Below, piece after piece: positions 53,177 through 63,734 of a stretch of 64,000 nucleotides of DNA. The DNA is from Citrobacter amalonaticus (GTDB taxonomy: Bacteria; Pseudomonadota; Gammaproteobacteria; Enterobacterales; Enterobacteriaceae), in assembly GCF_018252635.1 (NCBI RefSeq), contig NZ_JAGTXM010000004.1:186001-250000 (forward strand), in the 5' to 3' direction. Within the stretch, counting starts at the first letter, position 1. Each line of letters opens with the position of its first letter. Both the position numbers and the translations under genes were made by a program. The notes below the pieces were generated by a model. That model made no database searches and was not told the DNA's origin. It saw only the letters and a list, made by a program, of their open reading frames with translations.

Positions 53177-53827
53177 TCAGAAGATACGTTCCTGATGCAC
53201 CCACACCGCCGCTTCAACGCGTGATTTAAGCTTCATTTTTTTCAGCATATGCTTCACGTGGACTTTCACCGTGCTCTCGGTGATATCCAGGCGGCGGGCA
53301 ATCATTTTATTTGGTAGGCCCTGGGCGATAAGCTTCAGAATGTCGCGTTCACGTGGCGTCAGTTGCGTGACATCGCGATCGGAGGTGGCGCGGTTGGCGC
53401 GCAGGCTGGCAGCCAGCACCGGCGTTAACGCTTCGCTTAAGACCATCTCTCCGGCGGCAGCCTGCTGTAATGACTTAAGCAGATCTTCCGGTTCCATATC
53501 CTTCAGCAGATAACCATCGGCCCCACGCTTGAGCGCCGTCACGACATCTTCTTCATGATTCGACACGCTGAACACCACGATCCGTCCGGACAGCGCTTTC
53601 TCACGTAACTTGTCGAGAGTTTCCAGGCCGTTCATCCCCGGCATGTTCAGATCGAGCAGGATCAGATCCGGGTCAAGCGATTCGGCCAGTTCGATACCCT
53701 GCTCGCCGTTGCTGGCTTCACCGACTACGGTGATATCGGGCGCCATGCTGACAAGCTGTTTGACGCCGGTCCGCAACATCGGATGATCGTCGATGAGCAG
53801 GATAGTTGCCGGTTCCTGATTATTCAT
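53177..53827 (-). CDS. narL: Nitrate/nitrite response regulator NarL
   Basis: 216 residues from ATG 53827 (E. coli start [17 protein letters not shown]). Receiver domain with phosphoacceptor Asp59 ([10 protein letters not shown]), a linker, and a C-terminal LuxR/FixJ helix-turn-helix ([25 protein letters not shown]). Phosphorylated by NarX, it binds TACYNMT heptamers and activates narK and narGHJI. The start overlaps the narX stop by eight bases, a coupled narXL operon. Confidence 0.97.
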   Translation of the reverse strand: MNNQEPATILLIDDHPMLRTGVKQLVSMAPDITVVGEASNGEQGIELAESLDPDLILLDLNMPGMNGLETLDKLREKALSGRIVVFSVSNHEEDVVTALKRGADGYLLKDMEPEDLLKSLQQAAAGEMVLSEALTPVLAASLRANRATSDRDVTQLTPRERDILKLIAQGLPNKMIARRLDITESTVKVHVKHMLKKMKLKSRVEAAVWVHQERIF

Positions 53828-55616
53828 GGGTATCTCCTTGAACTTCGGTGAAGTATTTTTCGGGAATAAACGTGACAGCGACTTCAGTGCCTCCCGTCTC
53901 GCGACGGCGTACCTGGCAATCTCCGCGCAGGCTCTGTGCCCGGTCACGCATAATGATCATGCCGTAGTGGTTACTGCGTTCGGCGTTCTCAGGAACGCCG
54001 CAGCCGTTGTCCTGGACAGTCAATTTTACCTGCTTGCCTTTTTGCGCCACGGTGACCACCACGTCATCAGCATGAGAATGCTTAAGCGCATTGCTTAAGG
54101 CTTCACGGGCGATTTGCAGCAGGTGAATCGCCTGATGCGAAGGCACCAGACGCGGAGGTAACTGGTAATCCAGTTTCACCGTAAAACCAAAACGAGCGCT
54201 GTACTCCTGGCAGCTGGCTTCCAGCGCGGGGCGCAGACCGGGTTCGGTCAACCGTAAGCGGAACGTCGTCAACAGTTCGCGCAGTTGCGCCCATGACGCA
54301 TTCAGCTCATTGCGGATCTGGCCGAGCAGGTCACGACTGCTGTCCGGCAACGTCTCTCCCTGCATTTGCAGGCAACTGACCTGCATCTTCATACAGGACA
54401 GTGATTGTGCAATAGAATCATGTAGTTCGCGCGCAATGGTTGCACGCTCTTCCATGACGATCAACTGCTGTTGACGTTCCTGGTTGCGATCCAGCGCCAG
54501 CGTGGCGGTGAGTTGTTCCACGAGTGTATCTACCAGTTGCTGTTGATCGTGACTGAGGTGACGCCCCTGCGGCAGGGTCGCCAGCAAAATGCCGTACTGG
54601 CTATGGGTGTCCGTCAAGCGCCATTTTAGCGTCATGCCGCCTTCAATCGGCGGCAGCGACTCGCGTGGGCAGAGATAGCACCCTTTATCATCACAGCTGA
54701 TATTGGACTGGCAGGTAAATTCCTGATGATTCTCTTCATCTTCCTGGTCATAAACCCGCAGTTCGATGTCATGCATTTGGGTCAGGTTTTGCAGACCGTT
54801 CAGCACCGGGGAAAGGCGTTCACAAAGTGGCACCGGCGAGTGCAGACGGCGGTTGGCCTGCCAGAGAAAAGAGAGGATCTGATTTTTTTGCTCCAGCACG
54901 GCCGTTTTTTCTTTGACGCGCTGTTCAAGTACCGAATAGCTTTCCGCCAGTTCGTCGGACATGTTGTTAAGCGCGTCGCCGAGCATCGCCATCTCATTAC
55001 GCCCGCCGATCTGCGCACGCTGGGTAAAGTCGCGCTGGCTGACGGCGCGGGCCATCGACAGCAGTTGCTTCCACGGCTGAAGCAGACGCGCCCGCAGCCA
55101 GATAATGGTAAAGACCAGTAGCAGCGCCATAAAAATCGCCATCACCCGGTGCACCATCACCACGCGTTCGATGCGCATTTCGGTGGTATGGTCAAACGCA
55201 GAGACGAGCCGATCAAGGCCCGCGACAAACCGGTTGACGTCGGCGGCGACGGTGTCTCTGCTGCTGGCCTGTTGCAGGCCGGGGGAGAGTTCGCGATGCC
55301 AGTAATCCTGGAGTGCGCGTAGTTGTTCCTGCTGACCGTCGCGTTCTGCGGCGCGGGTCAGTTCAGGACTAAACGCGGTCTGCTCCATCTCATCAACCCA
55401 TTTCTGGTCGTCAGCGCTCAGTGGTACTGCGGCAAGCAGTCGATAGCTTTGCATCCGCAGCGATCCGGCTTTATTAATGGCATGTGCGCTACCCTGGACG
55501 CCCTGAACCAGCCAGCCAGAGACAGCCATACCCGCCACGCCGATCGCGGTAGAGAGCATCACAATGAGCGCCACCTGGTTAACCAGCGTGAGCGGAGAGA
55601 GACAACGTTTTAGCAT
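53820..55616 (-). CDS. narX: Nitrate/nitrite sensor histidine kinase NarX
   Basis: 598 residues from ATG 55616, the E. coli length. N-terminal membrane segment, periplasmic nitrate-binding P-box ([20 protein letters not shown]), second membrane segment, HAMP, a Cys-rich central module ([16 protein letters not shown]), then a HisKA_3 dimerisation domain with the phospho-His in [18 protein letters not shown] and an HATPase domain with [13 protein letters not shown]. It phosphorylates NarL when nitrate is present. Divergent from narK. Confidence 0.97.
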   Translation of the reverse strand: MLKRCLSPLTLVNQVALIVMLSTAIGVAGMAVSGWLVQGVQGSAHAINKAGSLRMQSYRLLAAVPLSADDQKWVDEMEQTAFSPELTRAAERDGQQEQLRALQDYWHRELSPGLQQASSRDTVAADVNRFVAGLDRLVSAFDHTTEMRIERVVMVHRVMAIFMALLLVFTIIWLRARLLQPWKQLLSMARAVSQRDFTQRAQIGGRNEMAMLGDALNNMSDELAESYSVLEQRVKEKTAVLEQKNQILSFLWQANRRLHSPVPLCERLSPVLNGLQNLTQMHDIELRVYDQEDEENHQEFTCQSNISCDDKGCYLCPRESLPPIEGGMTLKWRLTDTHSQYGILLATLPQGRHLSHDQQQLVDTLVEQLTATLALDRNQERQQQLIVMEERATIARELHDSIAQSLSCMKMQVSCLQMQGETLPDSSRDLLGQIRNELNASWAQLRELLTTFRLRLTEPGLRPALEASCQEYSARFGFTVKLDYQLPPRLVPSHQAIHLLQIAREALSNALKHSHADDVVVTVAQKGKQVKLTVQDNGCGVPENAERSNHYGMIIMRDRAQSLRGDCQVRRRETGGTEVAVTFIPEKYFTEVQGDTHE

Positions 55617-55726
55617 AAAACCTTCTTCCTTCAGGTCTCCGGACTGCGAATGGGGAAACCTCAATGAATGACGAGAGTGCCGGCAGAATCAGGCAGTGGC
55701 GTTATTCTCGACCATCCCCTGGAGTA

Positions 55727-55753
55727 TACCCATACCTAAAGCGAGTTACCTCT
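55727..55753. promoter_or_regulatory. Cluster of NarL heptamers in the narX-narK gap
   Basis: TACCCAT (55727-55733) and TACCTCT (55747-55753) match TACYNMT; TACCTAA (55733-55739) misses one base. They lie about 150 bases upstream of the narK FNR site, where NarL works in E. coli. The rest of the 352-base gap holds the divergent narX promoter and no gene. Confidence 0.6.
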
Positions 55754-55895
55754 TAATTGCCGTGTCGGGAGGGGGCTTGAGGAAGGGGGGAGCGGCGACA
55801 GGCAGCACCGTGAAAAACCACGTATTTTTTGGCGAATTATCCTACTCACTTAGGATGATCATGATTTTTTCGTTGTGATATCGACAACTTTTCCT

Positions 55896-55909
55896 TTGAT
55901 TTATATCAA
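55896..55909. promoter_or_regulatory. FNR site of the narK promoter
   Basis: TTGAT-TTAT-ATCAA, an exact FNR consensus palindrome. Counting 41.5 bases from its centre puts the start of transcription near 55944, and a suitable -10 (TAATGT, 55931-55936) lies in between. Confidence 0.85.
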
Positions 55910-55968
55910 CTTACCTCGCGCTATAAACCCTAATGTTGCAGGCATCGAATCGAGTATCAGAGGTGTCT

Positions 55969-57360
55969 ATGAGTCACTCATCCGCCCCGGAAAGGGCATC
56001 TGGAGCTGTAATCACAGAATGGCGACCGGAAGATCCGGCATTCTGGGCACAGCGGGGTCATCGTATCGCCAGTCGCAACCTGTGGATTTCTGTCCCCTGT
56101 CTGCTGCTGGCGTTTTGCGTCTGGATGTTGTTCAGTGCTGTTGCGGTGAATCTGCCGAAAGTCGGTTTCAACTTTACCACTGAACAGTTGTTTATGCTGA
56201 CGGCGTTACCGTCGGTCTCCGGCGCGTTATTACGTGTGCCTTACTCCTTTATGGTACCGGTCTTCGGCGGACGTCGCTGGACCGCGTTCAGTACCGGGAT
56301 CCTGATTATTCCATGTGTCTGGTTAGGATTTGCAGTGCAGGATACGTCCACACCATTCAGCACCTTTATTCTGATCTCTTTGCTTTGCGGATTTGCTGGC
56401 GCGAACTTTGCCTCCAGTATGGCGAACATCAGCTTCTTCTTTCCAAAACAGAAGCAGGGCGGTGCGCTGGGGCTGAACGGCGGTCTGGGGAATATGGGCG
56501 TCAGCGTGATGCAACTGGTTGCTCCGCTGGTGGTCTCGCTGTCGATCTTCGCTGCGTTTGGCAGCCACGGTGTTGAACAGCCGGATGGGTCGCAACTGTA
56601 TCTGGCAAATGCCGCCTGGATCTGGGTACCGTTCCTCGCCTTCTTCACGCTGGCAGCCTGGTTTGGCATGAACGAACTGGCGACCTCGAAAGCCTCACTA
56701 AAAGAGCAACTCCCGGTGCTAAGGCGCGGACATCTGTGGATCATGAGTCTGCTCTATCTGGCGACGTTCGGCTCGTTCATCGGATTCTCAGCGGGCTTTG
56801 CCATGCTGTCCAAAACGCAATTTCCGGAGATTCAGATTCTGCATTATGCGTTCTTTGGTCCCCTGGTCGGCGCGCTGGCGCGTTCCGCAGGTGGGGCGAT
56901 CTCTGACCGCTTAGGCGGAACCCGTGTCACGCTGGTGAACTTCGTGCTGATGGCGATATTCAGCGGCCTGTTGTTCCTGACCTTACCGACCAACGGCACG
57001 GGCGGCAGTTTCATCGCCTTCTTCGCGGTCTTCCTTGCTTTATTTATGACGGCCGGACTGGGCAGCGGTTCCACCTTCCAGATGATCTCCGTTATCTTCC
57101 GTAAGCTGACGATGGATCGCGTGAAGGCGGAAGGTGGCTCTGAAGAGAAAGCGATGCGCGAAGCGGCGACCGATACGGCGGCAGCGTTAGGCTTTATCTC
57201 TGCGATTGGCGCAATTGGCGGCTTCTTTATCCCGAAAGCGTTTGGTACCTCACTGGGCTTAACCGGCTCGCCGGTTGACGCGATGAAAGTCTTCCTGATC
57301 TTCTATATCGCCTGTGTGGCTATCACCTGGTTGGTATACGGACGACATTCGAAAAAATAA
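55969..57360 (+). CDS. narK: Nitrate/nitrite transporter NarK
   Basis: 463 residues from ATG 55969, preceded by AGAGGT; 12 upstream in-frame codons are excluded. Major facilitator with twelve membrane segments that exchanges nitrate for nitrite. The two nitrate-signature motifs are present as GLNGGLGNMGVSVMQL and MTAGLGSGSTFQMI, together with the substrate Arg region ALLRVPYSFMVP. Anaerobic and nitrate-induced, judging from the FNR site and NarL heptamers upstream. Confidence 0.97.
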   Translation: MSHSSAPERASGAVITEWRPEDPAFWAQRGHRIASRNLWISVPCLLLAFCVWMLFSAVAVNLPKVGFNFTTEQLFMLTALPSVSGALLRVPYSFMVPVFGGRRWTAFSTGILIIPCVWLGFAVQDTSTPFSTFILISLLCGFAGANFASSMANISFFFPKQKQGGALGLNGGLGNMGVSVMQLVAPLVVSLSIFAAFGSHGVEQPDGSQLYLANAAWIWVPFLAFFTLAAWFGMNELATSKASLKEQLPVLRRGHLWIMSLLYLATFGSFIGFSAGFAMLSKTQFPEIQILHYAFFGPLVGALARSAGGAISDRLGGTRVTLVNFVLMAIFSGLLFLTLPTNGTGGSFIAFFAVFLALFMTAGLGSGSTFQMISVIFRKLTMDRVKAEGGSEEKAMREAATDTAAALGFISAIGAIGGFFIPKAFGTSLGLTGSPVDAMKVFLIFYIACVAITWLVYGRHSKK

Positions 57361-57384
57361 AAAAGCAGTCATGTATTACCCATT

Positions 57385-57410
57385 GCGCGGCGTTAGACCG
57401 CGCTTTTTTT
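57385..57410 (+). terminator. narK terminator
   Basis: Stem GCGCGG / CCGCGC (57385-57403) with loop CGTTAGA, followed by seven T. Confidence 0.9.
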
Positions 57411-57498
57411 ATGCCTCTAATTAGTTACAACATACTGTTGGTTGTATTGTTGCGCCGTCCTGTCAGTTCGTTGCGAAAAGAGGTCAACCAGAAGGGCA

Positions 57499-57515
57499 TA
57501 CCCCTTAATACCCAC
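57499..57515 (+). promoter_or_regulatory. Distal NarL heptamers of the narG promoter
   Basis: TACCCCT (57499-57505) and TACCCAC (57509-57515) are direct heptamers about 190 bases upstream of the expected narG start of transcription, the position of the high-affinity NarL sites in E. coli. Confidence 0.7.
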
Positions 57516-57604
57516 CCGTTAAGAATTTAACATTTACGGAAAATACGATTGAAAAAATAATATTTAAAAACATATGGATATAATTAAATGTCCAATCCCC
57601 CGAA

Positions 57605-57628
57605 AGGGGTATTTCAAAAATTACCCCC
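57605..57628. promoter_or_regulatory. Proximal inverted NarL heptamers of the narG promoter
   Basis: AGGGGTA (57605-57611; TACCCCT on the minus strand) faces TACCCCC (57622-57628). With the distal pair they fill the 391-base narK-narG gap, which also should hold an IHF bend between 57516 and 57600 (AT-rich, not resolved by eye). No gene is seen there. Confidence 0.6.
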
Positions 57629-57648
57629 CGTTTTCATCCCTGTCCGCC

Positions 57649-57662
57649 TTGATCGTTATCAA
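57649..57662. promoter_or_regulatory. FNR site of the narGHJI promoter
   Basis: TTGAT-CGTT-ATCAA, exact FNR consensus and the same sequence as I recall for E. coli narG. Its centre is 41.5 bases from a start near 57697, with a -10-like TTACCT at 57684-57689. The leader to the narG ATG is about 55 bases. Confidence 0.9.
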
Positions 57663-57751
57663 TTCTCACGACCTTTCAGGGCGTTACCTTCGCTCTCAAT
57701 CAAGCAATGTCGATTTATCAGAGAGCCGTCAGGCTCCACAGGAGAGAACCG

Positions 57752-60700
57752 ATGAGTAAATTCCTGGACCGGTTTCGCTACTTCAAACAGAAGGGTGAAA
57801 CCTTTGCCAATGGGCACGGCCAGCTTCTCGAAACCAACCGGGACTGGGAGGATGGATATCGCCAGCGCTGGCAGCACGATAAAGTTGTGCGCTCAACCCA
57901 CGGGGTTAACTGCACCGGCTCATGTAGCTGGAAAATCTACGTTAAAAACGGTCTGGTCACCTGGGAAACCCAACAAACCGACTACCCACGTACCCGTCCG
58001 GACATGCCAAATCACGAGCCTCGTGGCTGTCCGCGTGGTGCCAGCTACTCCTGGTATCTCTACAGTGCTAACCGACTGAAATACCCGCTGATGCGCAAAC
58101 GTCTGATGAAGATGTGGCGTGAAGCGAAGAAACTGCACAGCGATCCGGTTGACGCCTGGGCTTCCATCATCGAAGACGCCGATAAAGCAAAAAGCTTTAA
58201 GCAGGCGCGTGGTCGTGGTGGTTTCGTCCGCTCCTCCTGGCAGGAAGTCAATGAGCTGATTGCCGCCTCTAACGTTTATACCGTGAAAACCTACGGCCCG
58301 GACCGCGTGGCGGGTTTCTCGCCGATCCCGGCGATGTCGATGGTCTCCTATGCGTCCGGCGCGCGTTATCTCTCCCTTATTGGCGGCACTTGCCTGAGCT
58401 TCTACGACTGGTACTGCGACCTGCCACCGGCGTCTCCGCAGACATGGGGTGAGCAGACCGACGTACCGGAATCCGCTGACTGGTACAACTCCAGCTACAT
58501 CATTGCCTGGGGGTCTAACGTTCCGCAGACCCGCACGCCGGATGCGCACTTCTTTACCGAAGTCCGCTATAAAGGCACCAAAACCGTTGCGGTAACGCCG
58601 GACTACGCTGAAATCGCCAAGCTGTGCGACCTCTGGCTGGCGCCGAAGCAGGGTACCGATGCGGCGATGGCGCTGGCAATGGGTCACGTCATGCTGCGTG
58701 AATTCCACCTCGACAATCCGAGCCAGTACTTTACCGATTATGTACGCCGCTACACCGACATGCCGATGCTGGTCATGCTGGAAGCGCGCGACGGTTATTA
58801 TGCCGCGGGGCGTATGCTGCGCGCCGCTGATCTTGTGGATTCACTGGGTCAGGAAAATAACCCGGAATGGAAAACCGTTGCCATTAACAGCAATGGCGAC
58901 ATGGTTGCGCCGAACGGCTCGATTGGTTTTCGCTGGGGTGAGAAAGGCAAATGGAACCTCGAGCAGCGCGATGGTACGACCGGTGCCGAGACAGAACTAC
59001 AACTGAGTCTGCTGGGCAGCCAGGACGAGATCGCCGAGGTGGGCTTCCCGTACTTCGGCGGTGAAGGCACCGAACACTTCAATAAAGTCGAACTGGAAAA
59101 CGTACTGCTGCACAAACTGCCGGCTAAACGCCTGCAACTGGCAGATGGCACCACCGCGCTGGTTACCACCGTATATGACCTGACGATGGCGAACTATGGC
59201 CTTGAACGCGGTCTGAATGATGCCAACTGCGCCACCAGTTATGACGACATCAAAGCGTATACTCCGGCATGGGCAGAGCAGATTACCGGCGTGCCGCGGG
59301 CGCAGATCATCCGCATCGCGCGTGAATTTGCCGACAACGCGGATAAGACGCACGGTCGTTCGATGATCATCGTTGGTGCCGGTCTGAACCATTGGTATCA
59401 CCTCGATATGAACTACCGCGGCCTGATCAACATGCTGGTGTTCTGTGGCTGTATCGGCCAGAGCGGCGGCGGCTGGGCACACTATGTCGGCCAGGAAAAA
59501 CTGCGTCCGCAGACCGGCTGGCAACCGCTGGCGTTTGCTCTTGACTGGCAGCGTCCGGCCCGCCACATGAACAGTACGTCGTACTTCTACAACCACTCCA
59601 GCCAGTGGCGCTATGAGACGGTTACCGCGCAGGAACTGCTGTCACCGCTGGCGGACAAATCGCGCTACAGCGGTCATCTGATTGATTTCAACGTGCGTGC
59701 TGAGCGCATGGGCTGGCTGCCGTCCGCGCCGCAGCTTGGCACTAACCCGCTGACTATCGCAGAAGAGGCGAAGAAAGCCGGAATGACGCCGGTGGATTAC
59801 ACCGTCAGGTCACTGAAAGAAGGTTCGATTCGTTTCGCGGCCGAGCAGCCGGAAAACGGGAAAAACCATCCACGTAACCTGTTCATCTGGCGATCCAACC
59901 TGCTGGGTTCTTCCGGTAAGGGCCATGAGTACATGCTGAAATACCTGCTGGGGACCGAAAACGGGATTCAGGGGAAAGATCTGGGTCAGCAGGGCGGCGT
60001 GAAGCCCGAAGAAGTGGAATGGCAGGACAACGGTCTCGACGGCAAACTGGATCTGGTGGTGACACTGGACTTCCGTCTGTCGAGCACTTGTCTGTACTCC
60101 GATATCGTGCTGCCGACGGCGACCTGGTATGAAAAAGACGACATGAATACCTCGGATATGCATCCGTTTATTCATCCGCTGTCCGCCGCGGTGGATCCTG
60201 CCTGGGAATCGAAAAGCGACTGGGAAATCTACAAAGCTATCGCGAAGAAATTCTCGGAAGTTTGCGTCGGACATCTTGGTAAAGAAACAGACGTTGTCAC
60301 GCTGCCCATTCAGCACGACTCCGCCGCCGAACTGGCACAGCCGCTGGACGTGAAGGACTGGAAAAAAGGTGAATGCGACCTGATTCCTGGCGTAACCGCG
60401 CCACACATTCTGACCGTCGAGCGCGACTATCCCGCAACCTATGAGCGCTTCACCTCTATCGGCCCATTGATGGAAAAAATCGGCAACGGCGGGAAAGGGA
60501 TTGCCTGGAATACCCAGAGCGAAATGGATCTGCTACGCAAGCTTAACTACACCAAGGCGGACGGCCCGGCGAAAGGTCAGCCGATGCTCAACACCGCCAT
60601 TGACGCAGCGGAAATGATCCTGACGCTGGCACCGGAAACGAACGGCCACGTGGCGGTGAAAGCCTGGGCGGCGCTCAGCGAGTTTACCGGGCGCGACCAT

Positions 60701-61495
60701 ACGCATCTGGCGACGAACAAAGAAGAGGAAAAAATTCGCTTCCGCGATATCCAGGCGCAGCCGCGTAAGATCATCTCCAGCCCAACCTGGTCCGGCCTGG
60801 AAGACGAACACGTTTCGTATAACGCGGGCTATACCAACGTTCATGAGCTGATTCCGTGGCGCACGCTGACCGGGCGTCAGTCGCTGTATCAGGATCACCA
60901 GTGGATGCGTGATTTCGGCGAAAGCCTGCTGGTGTATCGTCCGCCCATCGACACCCGTTCGGTGAAATCGGTGATGGGCGAGAAATCCAACGGTAACCCG
61001 GAGAAGGCGCTCAACTTCCTGACGCCGCACCAGAAGTGGGGGATCCACTCCACCTATAGCGACAACCTGTTAATGCTGACCCTGTCACGCGGCGGTCCGA
61101 TTGTGTGGATGAGTGAAACTGACGCCAACGATCTGGGTATTGAGGACAACGACTGGATCGAAGTGTTCAACAGCAACGGTGCCTTAACGGCGCGTGCGGT
61201 GGTAAGCCAGCGCGTACCGGCCGGGATGACCATGATGTATCACGCGCAGGAACGTATCGTGAACCTGCCGGGGTCTGAAATTACCCAGCAGCGCGGCGGT
61301 ATTCATAACTCGGTGACCCGTATAACGCCGAAACCGACCCACATGATCGGCGGCTATGCACAGTTGGCCTACGGCTTTAACTACTACGGCACCGTCGGTT
61401 CGAACCGTGATGAGTTTGTAGTGGTACGTAAGATGAAGAACATTAACTGGTTGGATGGCGAAGGCAATGACCAGGTACAGGAGAGCGTAAAATGA
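57752..61495 (+). CDS. narG: Respiratory nitrate reductase A, catalytic alpha subunit NarG
   Basis: 1247 residues from ATG 57752 (behind CAGGAG), the E. coli length. Cytoplasmic-side molybdenum bis-MGD subunit reducing nitrate to nitrite. The FS0 [4Fe-4S] ligands are in HGVNCTGSCSW (His plus Cys), and the Mo-coordinating Asp of E. coli NarG (Asp222) lies in LSFYDWYCDL. The short N-terminal Tat-vestige RYFKQKGETFANGHGQ is present. Its stop overlaps narH by four bases (ATGA). Near-identical to E. coli, so this is core metabolism. Confidence 0.98.
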   Translation: MSKFLDRFRYFKQKGETFANGHGQLLETNRDWEDGYRQRWQHDKVVRSTHGVNCTGSCSWKIYVKNGLVTWETQQTDYPRTRPDMPNHEPRGCPRGASYSWYLYSANRLKYPLMRKRLMKMWREAKKLHSDPVDAWASIIEDADKAKSFKQARGRGGFVRSSWQEVNELIAASNVYTVKTYGPDRVAGFSPIPAMSMVSYASGARYLSLIGGTCLSFYDWYCDLPPASPQTWGEQTDVPESADWYNSSYIIAWGSNVPQTRTPDAHFFTEVRYKGTKTVAVTPDYAEIAKLCDLWLAPKQGTDAAMALAMGHVMLREFHLDNPSQYFTDYVRRYTDMPMLVMLEARDGYYAAGRMLRAADLVDSLGQENNPEWKTVAINSNGDMVAPNGSIGFRWGEKGKWNLEQRDGTTGAETELQLSLLGSQDEIAEVGFPYFGGEGTEHFNKVELENVLLHKLPAKRLQLADGTTALVTTVYDLTMANYGLERGLNDANCATSYDDIKAYTPAWAEQITGVPRAQIIRIAREFADNADKTHGRSMIIVGAGLNHWYHLDMNYRGLINMLVFCGCIGQSGGGWAHYVGQEKLRPQTGWQPLAFALDWQRPARHMNSTSYFYNHSSQWRYETVTAQELLSPLADKSRYSGHLIDFNVRAERMGWLPSAPQLGTNPLTIAEEAKKAGMTPVDYTVRSLKEGSIRFAAEQPENGKNHPRNLFIWRSNLLGSSGKGHEYMLKYLLGTENGIQGKDLGQQGGVKPEEVEWQDNGLDGKLDLVVTLDFRLSSTCLYSDIVLPTATWYEKDDMNTSDMHPFIHPLSAAVDPAWESKSDWEIYKAIAKKFSEVCVGHLGKETDVVTLPIQHDSAAELAQPLDVKDWKKGECDLIPGVTAPHILTVERDYPATYERFTSIGPLMEKIGNGGKGIAWNTQSEMDLLRKLNYTKADGPAKGQPMLNTAIDAAEMILTLAPETNGHVAVKAWAALSEFTGRDHTHLATNKEEEKIRFRDIQAQPRKIISSPTWSGLEDEHVSYNAGYTNVHELIPWRTLTGRQSLYQDHQWMRDFGESLLVYRPPIDTRSVKSVMGEKSNGNPEKALNFLTPHQKWGIHSTYSDNLLMLTLSRGGPIVWMSETDANDLGIEDNDWIEVFNSNGALTARAVVSQRVPAGMTMMYHAQERIVNLPGSEITQQRGGIHNSVTRITPKPTHMIGGYAQLAYGFNYYGTVGSNRDEFVVVRKMKNINWLDGEGNDQVQESVK

Positions 61496-63027
61496 AAATT
61501 CGTTCACAAGTCGGCATGGTGCTGAATCTCGATAAGTGCATCGGTTGCCACACCTGTTCCGTGACCTGTAAAAACGTCTGGACCAGCCGCGAAGGGATGG
61601 AATATGCCTGGTTCAACAATGTCGAAAGCAAACCTGGCGTTGGCTTCCCGAACGACTGGGAAAACCAGGAGAAATGGAAGGGCGGCTGGATCCGTAAAAT
61701 CAACGGCAAACTGCAGCCGCGGATGGGGAACCGCGCGATGCTGCTCGGTAAAATCTTCGCGAACCCGCATTTGCCGGGGATTGACGATTATTACGAGCCG
61801 TTTGATTACGATTACCAGAACCTGCACAACGCGCCGGAAAGTAAGCATCAGCCGATCGCCCGTCCACGCTCGCTGATTACCGGCAAGCGGATGGACAAAA
61901 TCACCAGCGGTCCGAACTGGGAAGAAATTCTGGGTGGCGAATTTGAAAAACGCGCCAAAGACCAGAACTTCGACAACATGCAGAAGGCGATGTATGGCCA
62001 GTTTGAAAACACCTTCATGATGTATCTGCCGCGCCTGTGCGAGCACTGCCTCAACCCGGCGTGCGTGGCGACCTGCCCGAGCGGCGCCATCTACAAGCGT
62101 GAAGAAGATGGCATCGTGCTGATCGACCAGGATAAGTGCCGCGGTTGGCGGATGTGCATCACCGGCTGTCCGTACAAAAAGATCTACTTCAACTGGAAGA
62201 GCGGAAAATCCGAGAAGTGCATCTTCTGTTATCCGCGTATTGAAGCCGGTCAACCGACCGTCTGTTCCGAAACCTGCGTGGGCCGTATCCGTTATCTCGG
62301 CGTATTGCTGTATGACGCGGATGCGATTGAGAGCGCGGCGAGCACCGAAAATGAAAAAGATCTCTATCAGCGCCAACTGGATGTGTTCCTCGATCCGAAC
62401 GACCCGGCGGTCATCGAACAGGCGCTGAAAGACGGTATTCCGCTGAGCGTTATTGATGCCGCACAGCAGTCGCCGGTTTATAAAATGGCGATGGACTGGA
62501 AGTTGGCGCTGCCGCTGCATCCGGAATATCGCACGCTGCCGATGGTGTGGTATGTGCCGCCGCTGTCGCCGATTCAGTCAGCGGCGGATGCGGGCGAACT
62601 GGGTAGCAATGGCATTCTGCCGGACGTAGACAGCCTGCGTATTCCGGTGCAGTACCTCGCCAATCTGCTTACCGCAGGCGATACTCAGCCGGTACTGTTA
62701 GCGCTGAAACGTATGCTGGCGATGCGCCACTACAAACGTGCGGAAACCGTTGACGGTAAAGTGGACACCCGTGCGCTGGAAGAGGTGGGCTTAAGCGAAG
62801 CACAGGCGCAGGAAATGTACCGTTACCTGGCGATTGCCAACTACGAAGATCGCTTTGTGGTGCCGAGCAGCCATCGTGAACTGGCTCGTGATGCCTTCCC
62901 GGAGAAAAGTGGCTGTGGCTTTACCTTCGGTGACGGTTGCCATGGTTCAGACACCAAATTCAACCTGTTCAACAGTCGCCGCATTGACGCCGTCGATGTG
63001 ACCAGCAAAACGGAGCCGCACCAATGA
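61492..63027 (+). CDS. narH: Respiratory nitrate reductase A, iron-sulfur beta subunit NarH
   Basis: 511 residues (E. coli 512). It carries four iron-sulfur centres wiring NarI haems to NarG. Cys groups are CIGCHTCSVTCKNVW, CEHCLNPACVATCP, CRGWRMCITGCPYKK (Trp in place of a Cys, giving the [3Fe-4S] centre) and CIFCYPRIEAGQ / CSETC. Translationally coupled to both neighbours by four-base overlaps with narG and narJ. Confidence 0.98.
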   Translation: MKIRSQVGMVLNLDKCIGCHTCSVTCKNVWTSREGMEYAWFNNVESKPGVGFPNDWENQEKWKGGWIRKINGKLQPRMGNRAMLLGKIFANPHLPGIDDYYEPFDYDYQNLHNAPESKHQPIARPRSLITGKRMDKITSGPNWEEILGGEFEKRAKDQNFDNMQKAMYGQFENTFMMYLPRLCEHCLNPACVATCPSGAIYKREEDGIVLIDQDKCRGWRMCITGCPYKKIYFNWKSGKSEKCIFCYPRIEAGQPTVCSETCVGRIRYLGVLLYDADAIESAASTENEKDLYQRQLDVFLDPNDPAVIEQALKDGIPLSVIDAAQQSPVYKMAMDWKLALPLHPEYRTLPMVWYVPPLSPIQSAADAGELGSNGILPDVDSLRIPVQYLANLLTAGDTQPVLLALKRMLAMRHYKRAETVDGKVDTRALEEVGLSEAQAQEMYRYLAIANYEDRFVVPSSHRELARDAFPEKSGCGFTFGDGCHGSDTKFNLFNSRRIDAVDVTSKTEPHQ

Positions 63028-63734
63028 TTGAACTCGTCATTGTTTCGCGTCTGCTTGAGTACCCGGATGCTGCCCTGTGGCAGCATCAGCAGGAACTGTA
63101 CGATGCACTCGCGTCATCTGAAAATCTTGATAAAGAGGACGCGCATACGCTCAGCGTTTTTCTGCGTGATTTAACCGCGCAGGAGATGCTGGATGTGCAG
63201 GCCAACTACAGCGAACTGTTTGACCGCGGTCGGGCAACCTCGCTGCTGTTGTTCGAACATGTTCATGGTGAATCCCGCGATCGTGGTCAGGCGATGGTAG
63301 ATCTGATGGCGCAGTATGAGCAGCATGGCCTACAGCTCGACAGTCGTGAACTGCCGGATCATCTCCCGTTGTATCTGGAATATCTGGCGCAGTTACCGAA
63401 GAGTGAAGCACTGGGCGGGTTGCAGGATATCGCCCCGATACTGGCCCTGTTGAGCGCACGCCTGCAACAGCGTGAAAGCCACTATGCGGTGCTGTTCGAT
63501 CTGCTGCTGAAGTTGGCAAATGCAACGATCGACAGCGATAAAGTCGCAGAAAAAATTGCGGATGAAGTACGTGACGATACGCCGCAAGCGCTGGATGCCG
63601 TCTGGGAAGAAGAGCAGGTGAAATTCTTTGCCGATCAGGGCTGCGGCGAGTCTGAAATCTCCGCTCATCAGCGTCGTTTTGCCGGTGCCGTCGCACCGCA
63701 ATATCTGAATATCACCACCGGAGGACAGCAATAA
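63024..63734 (+). CDS. narJ: Nitrate reductase molybdenum cofactor assembly chaperone NarJ
   Basis: 236 residues. A TorD/NarJ-family helical chaperone that binds the N terminus of apo-NarG and gates cofactor insertion and membrane docking; it is not part of the final enzyme. Family blocks seen: [17 protein letters not shown] and the central [21 protein letters not shown]. The start overlaps narH and its stop shares a base with the narI ATG (TAATG). Confidence 0.97.
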   Translation: MIELVIVSRLLEYPDAALWQHQQELYDALASSENLDKEDAHTLSVFLRDLTAQEMLDVQANYSELFDRGRATSLLLFEHVHGESRDRGQAMVDLMAQYEQHGLQLDSRELPDHLPLYLEYLAQLPKSEALGGLQDIAPILALLSARLQQRESHYAVLFDLLLKLANATIDSDKVAEKIADEVRDDTPQALDAVWEEEQVKFFADQGCGESEISAHQRRFAGAVAPQYLNITTGGQQ

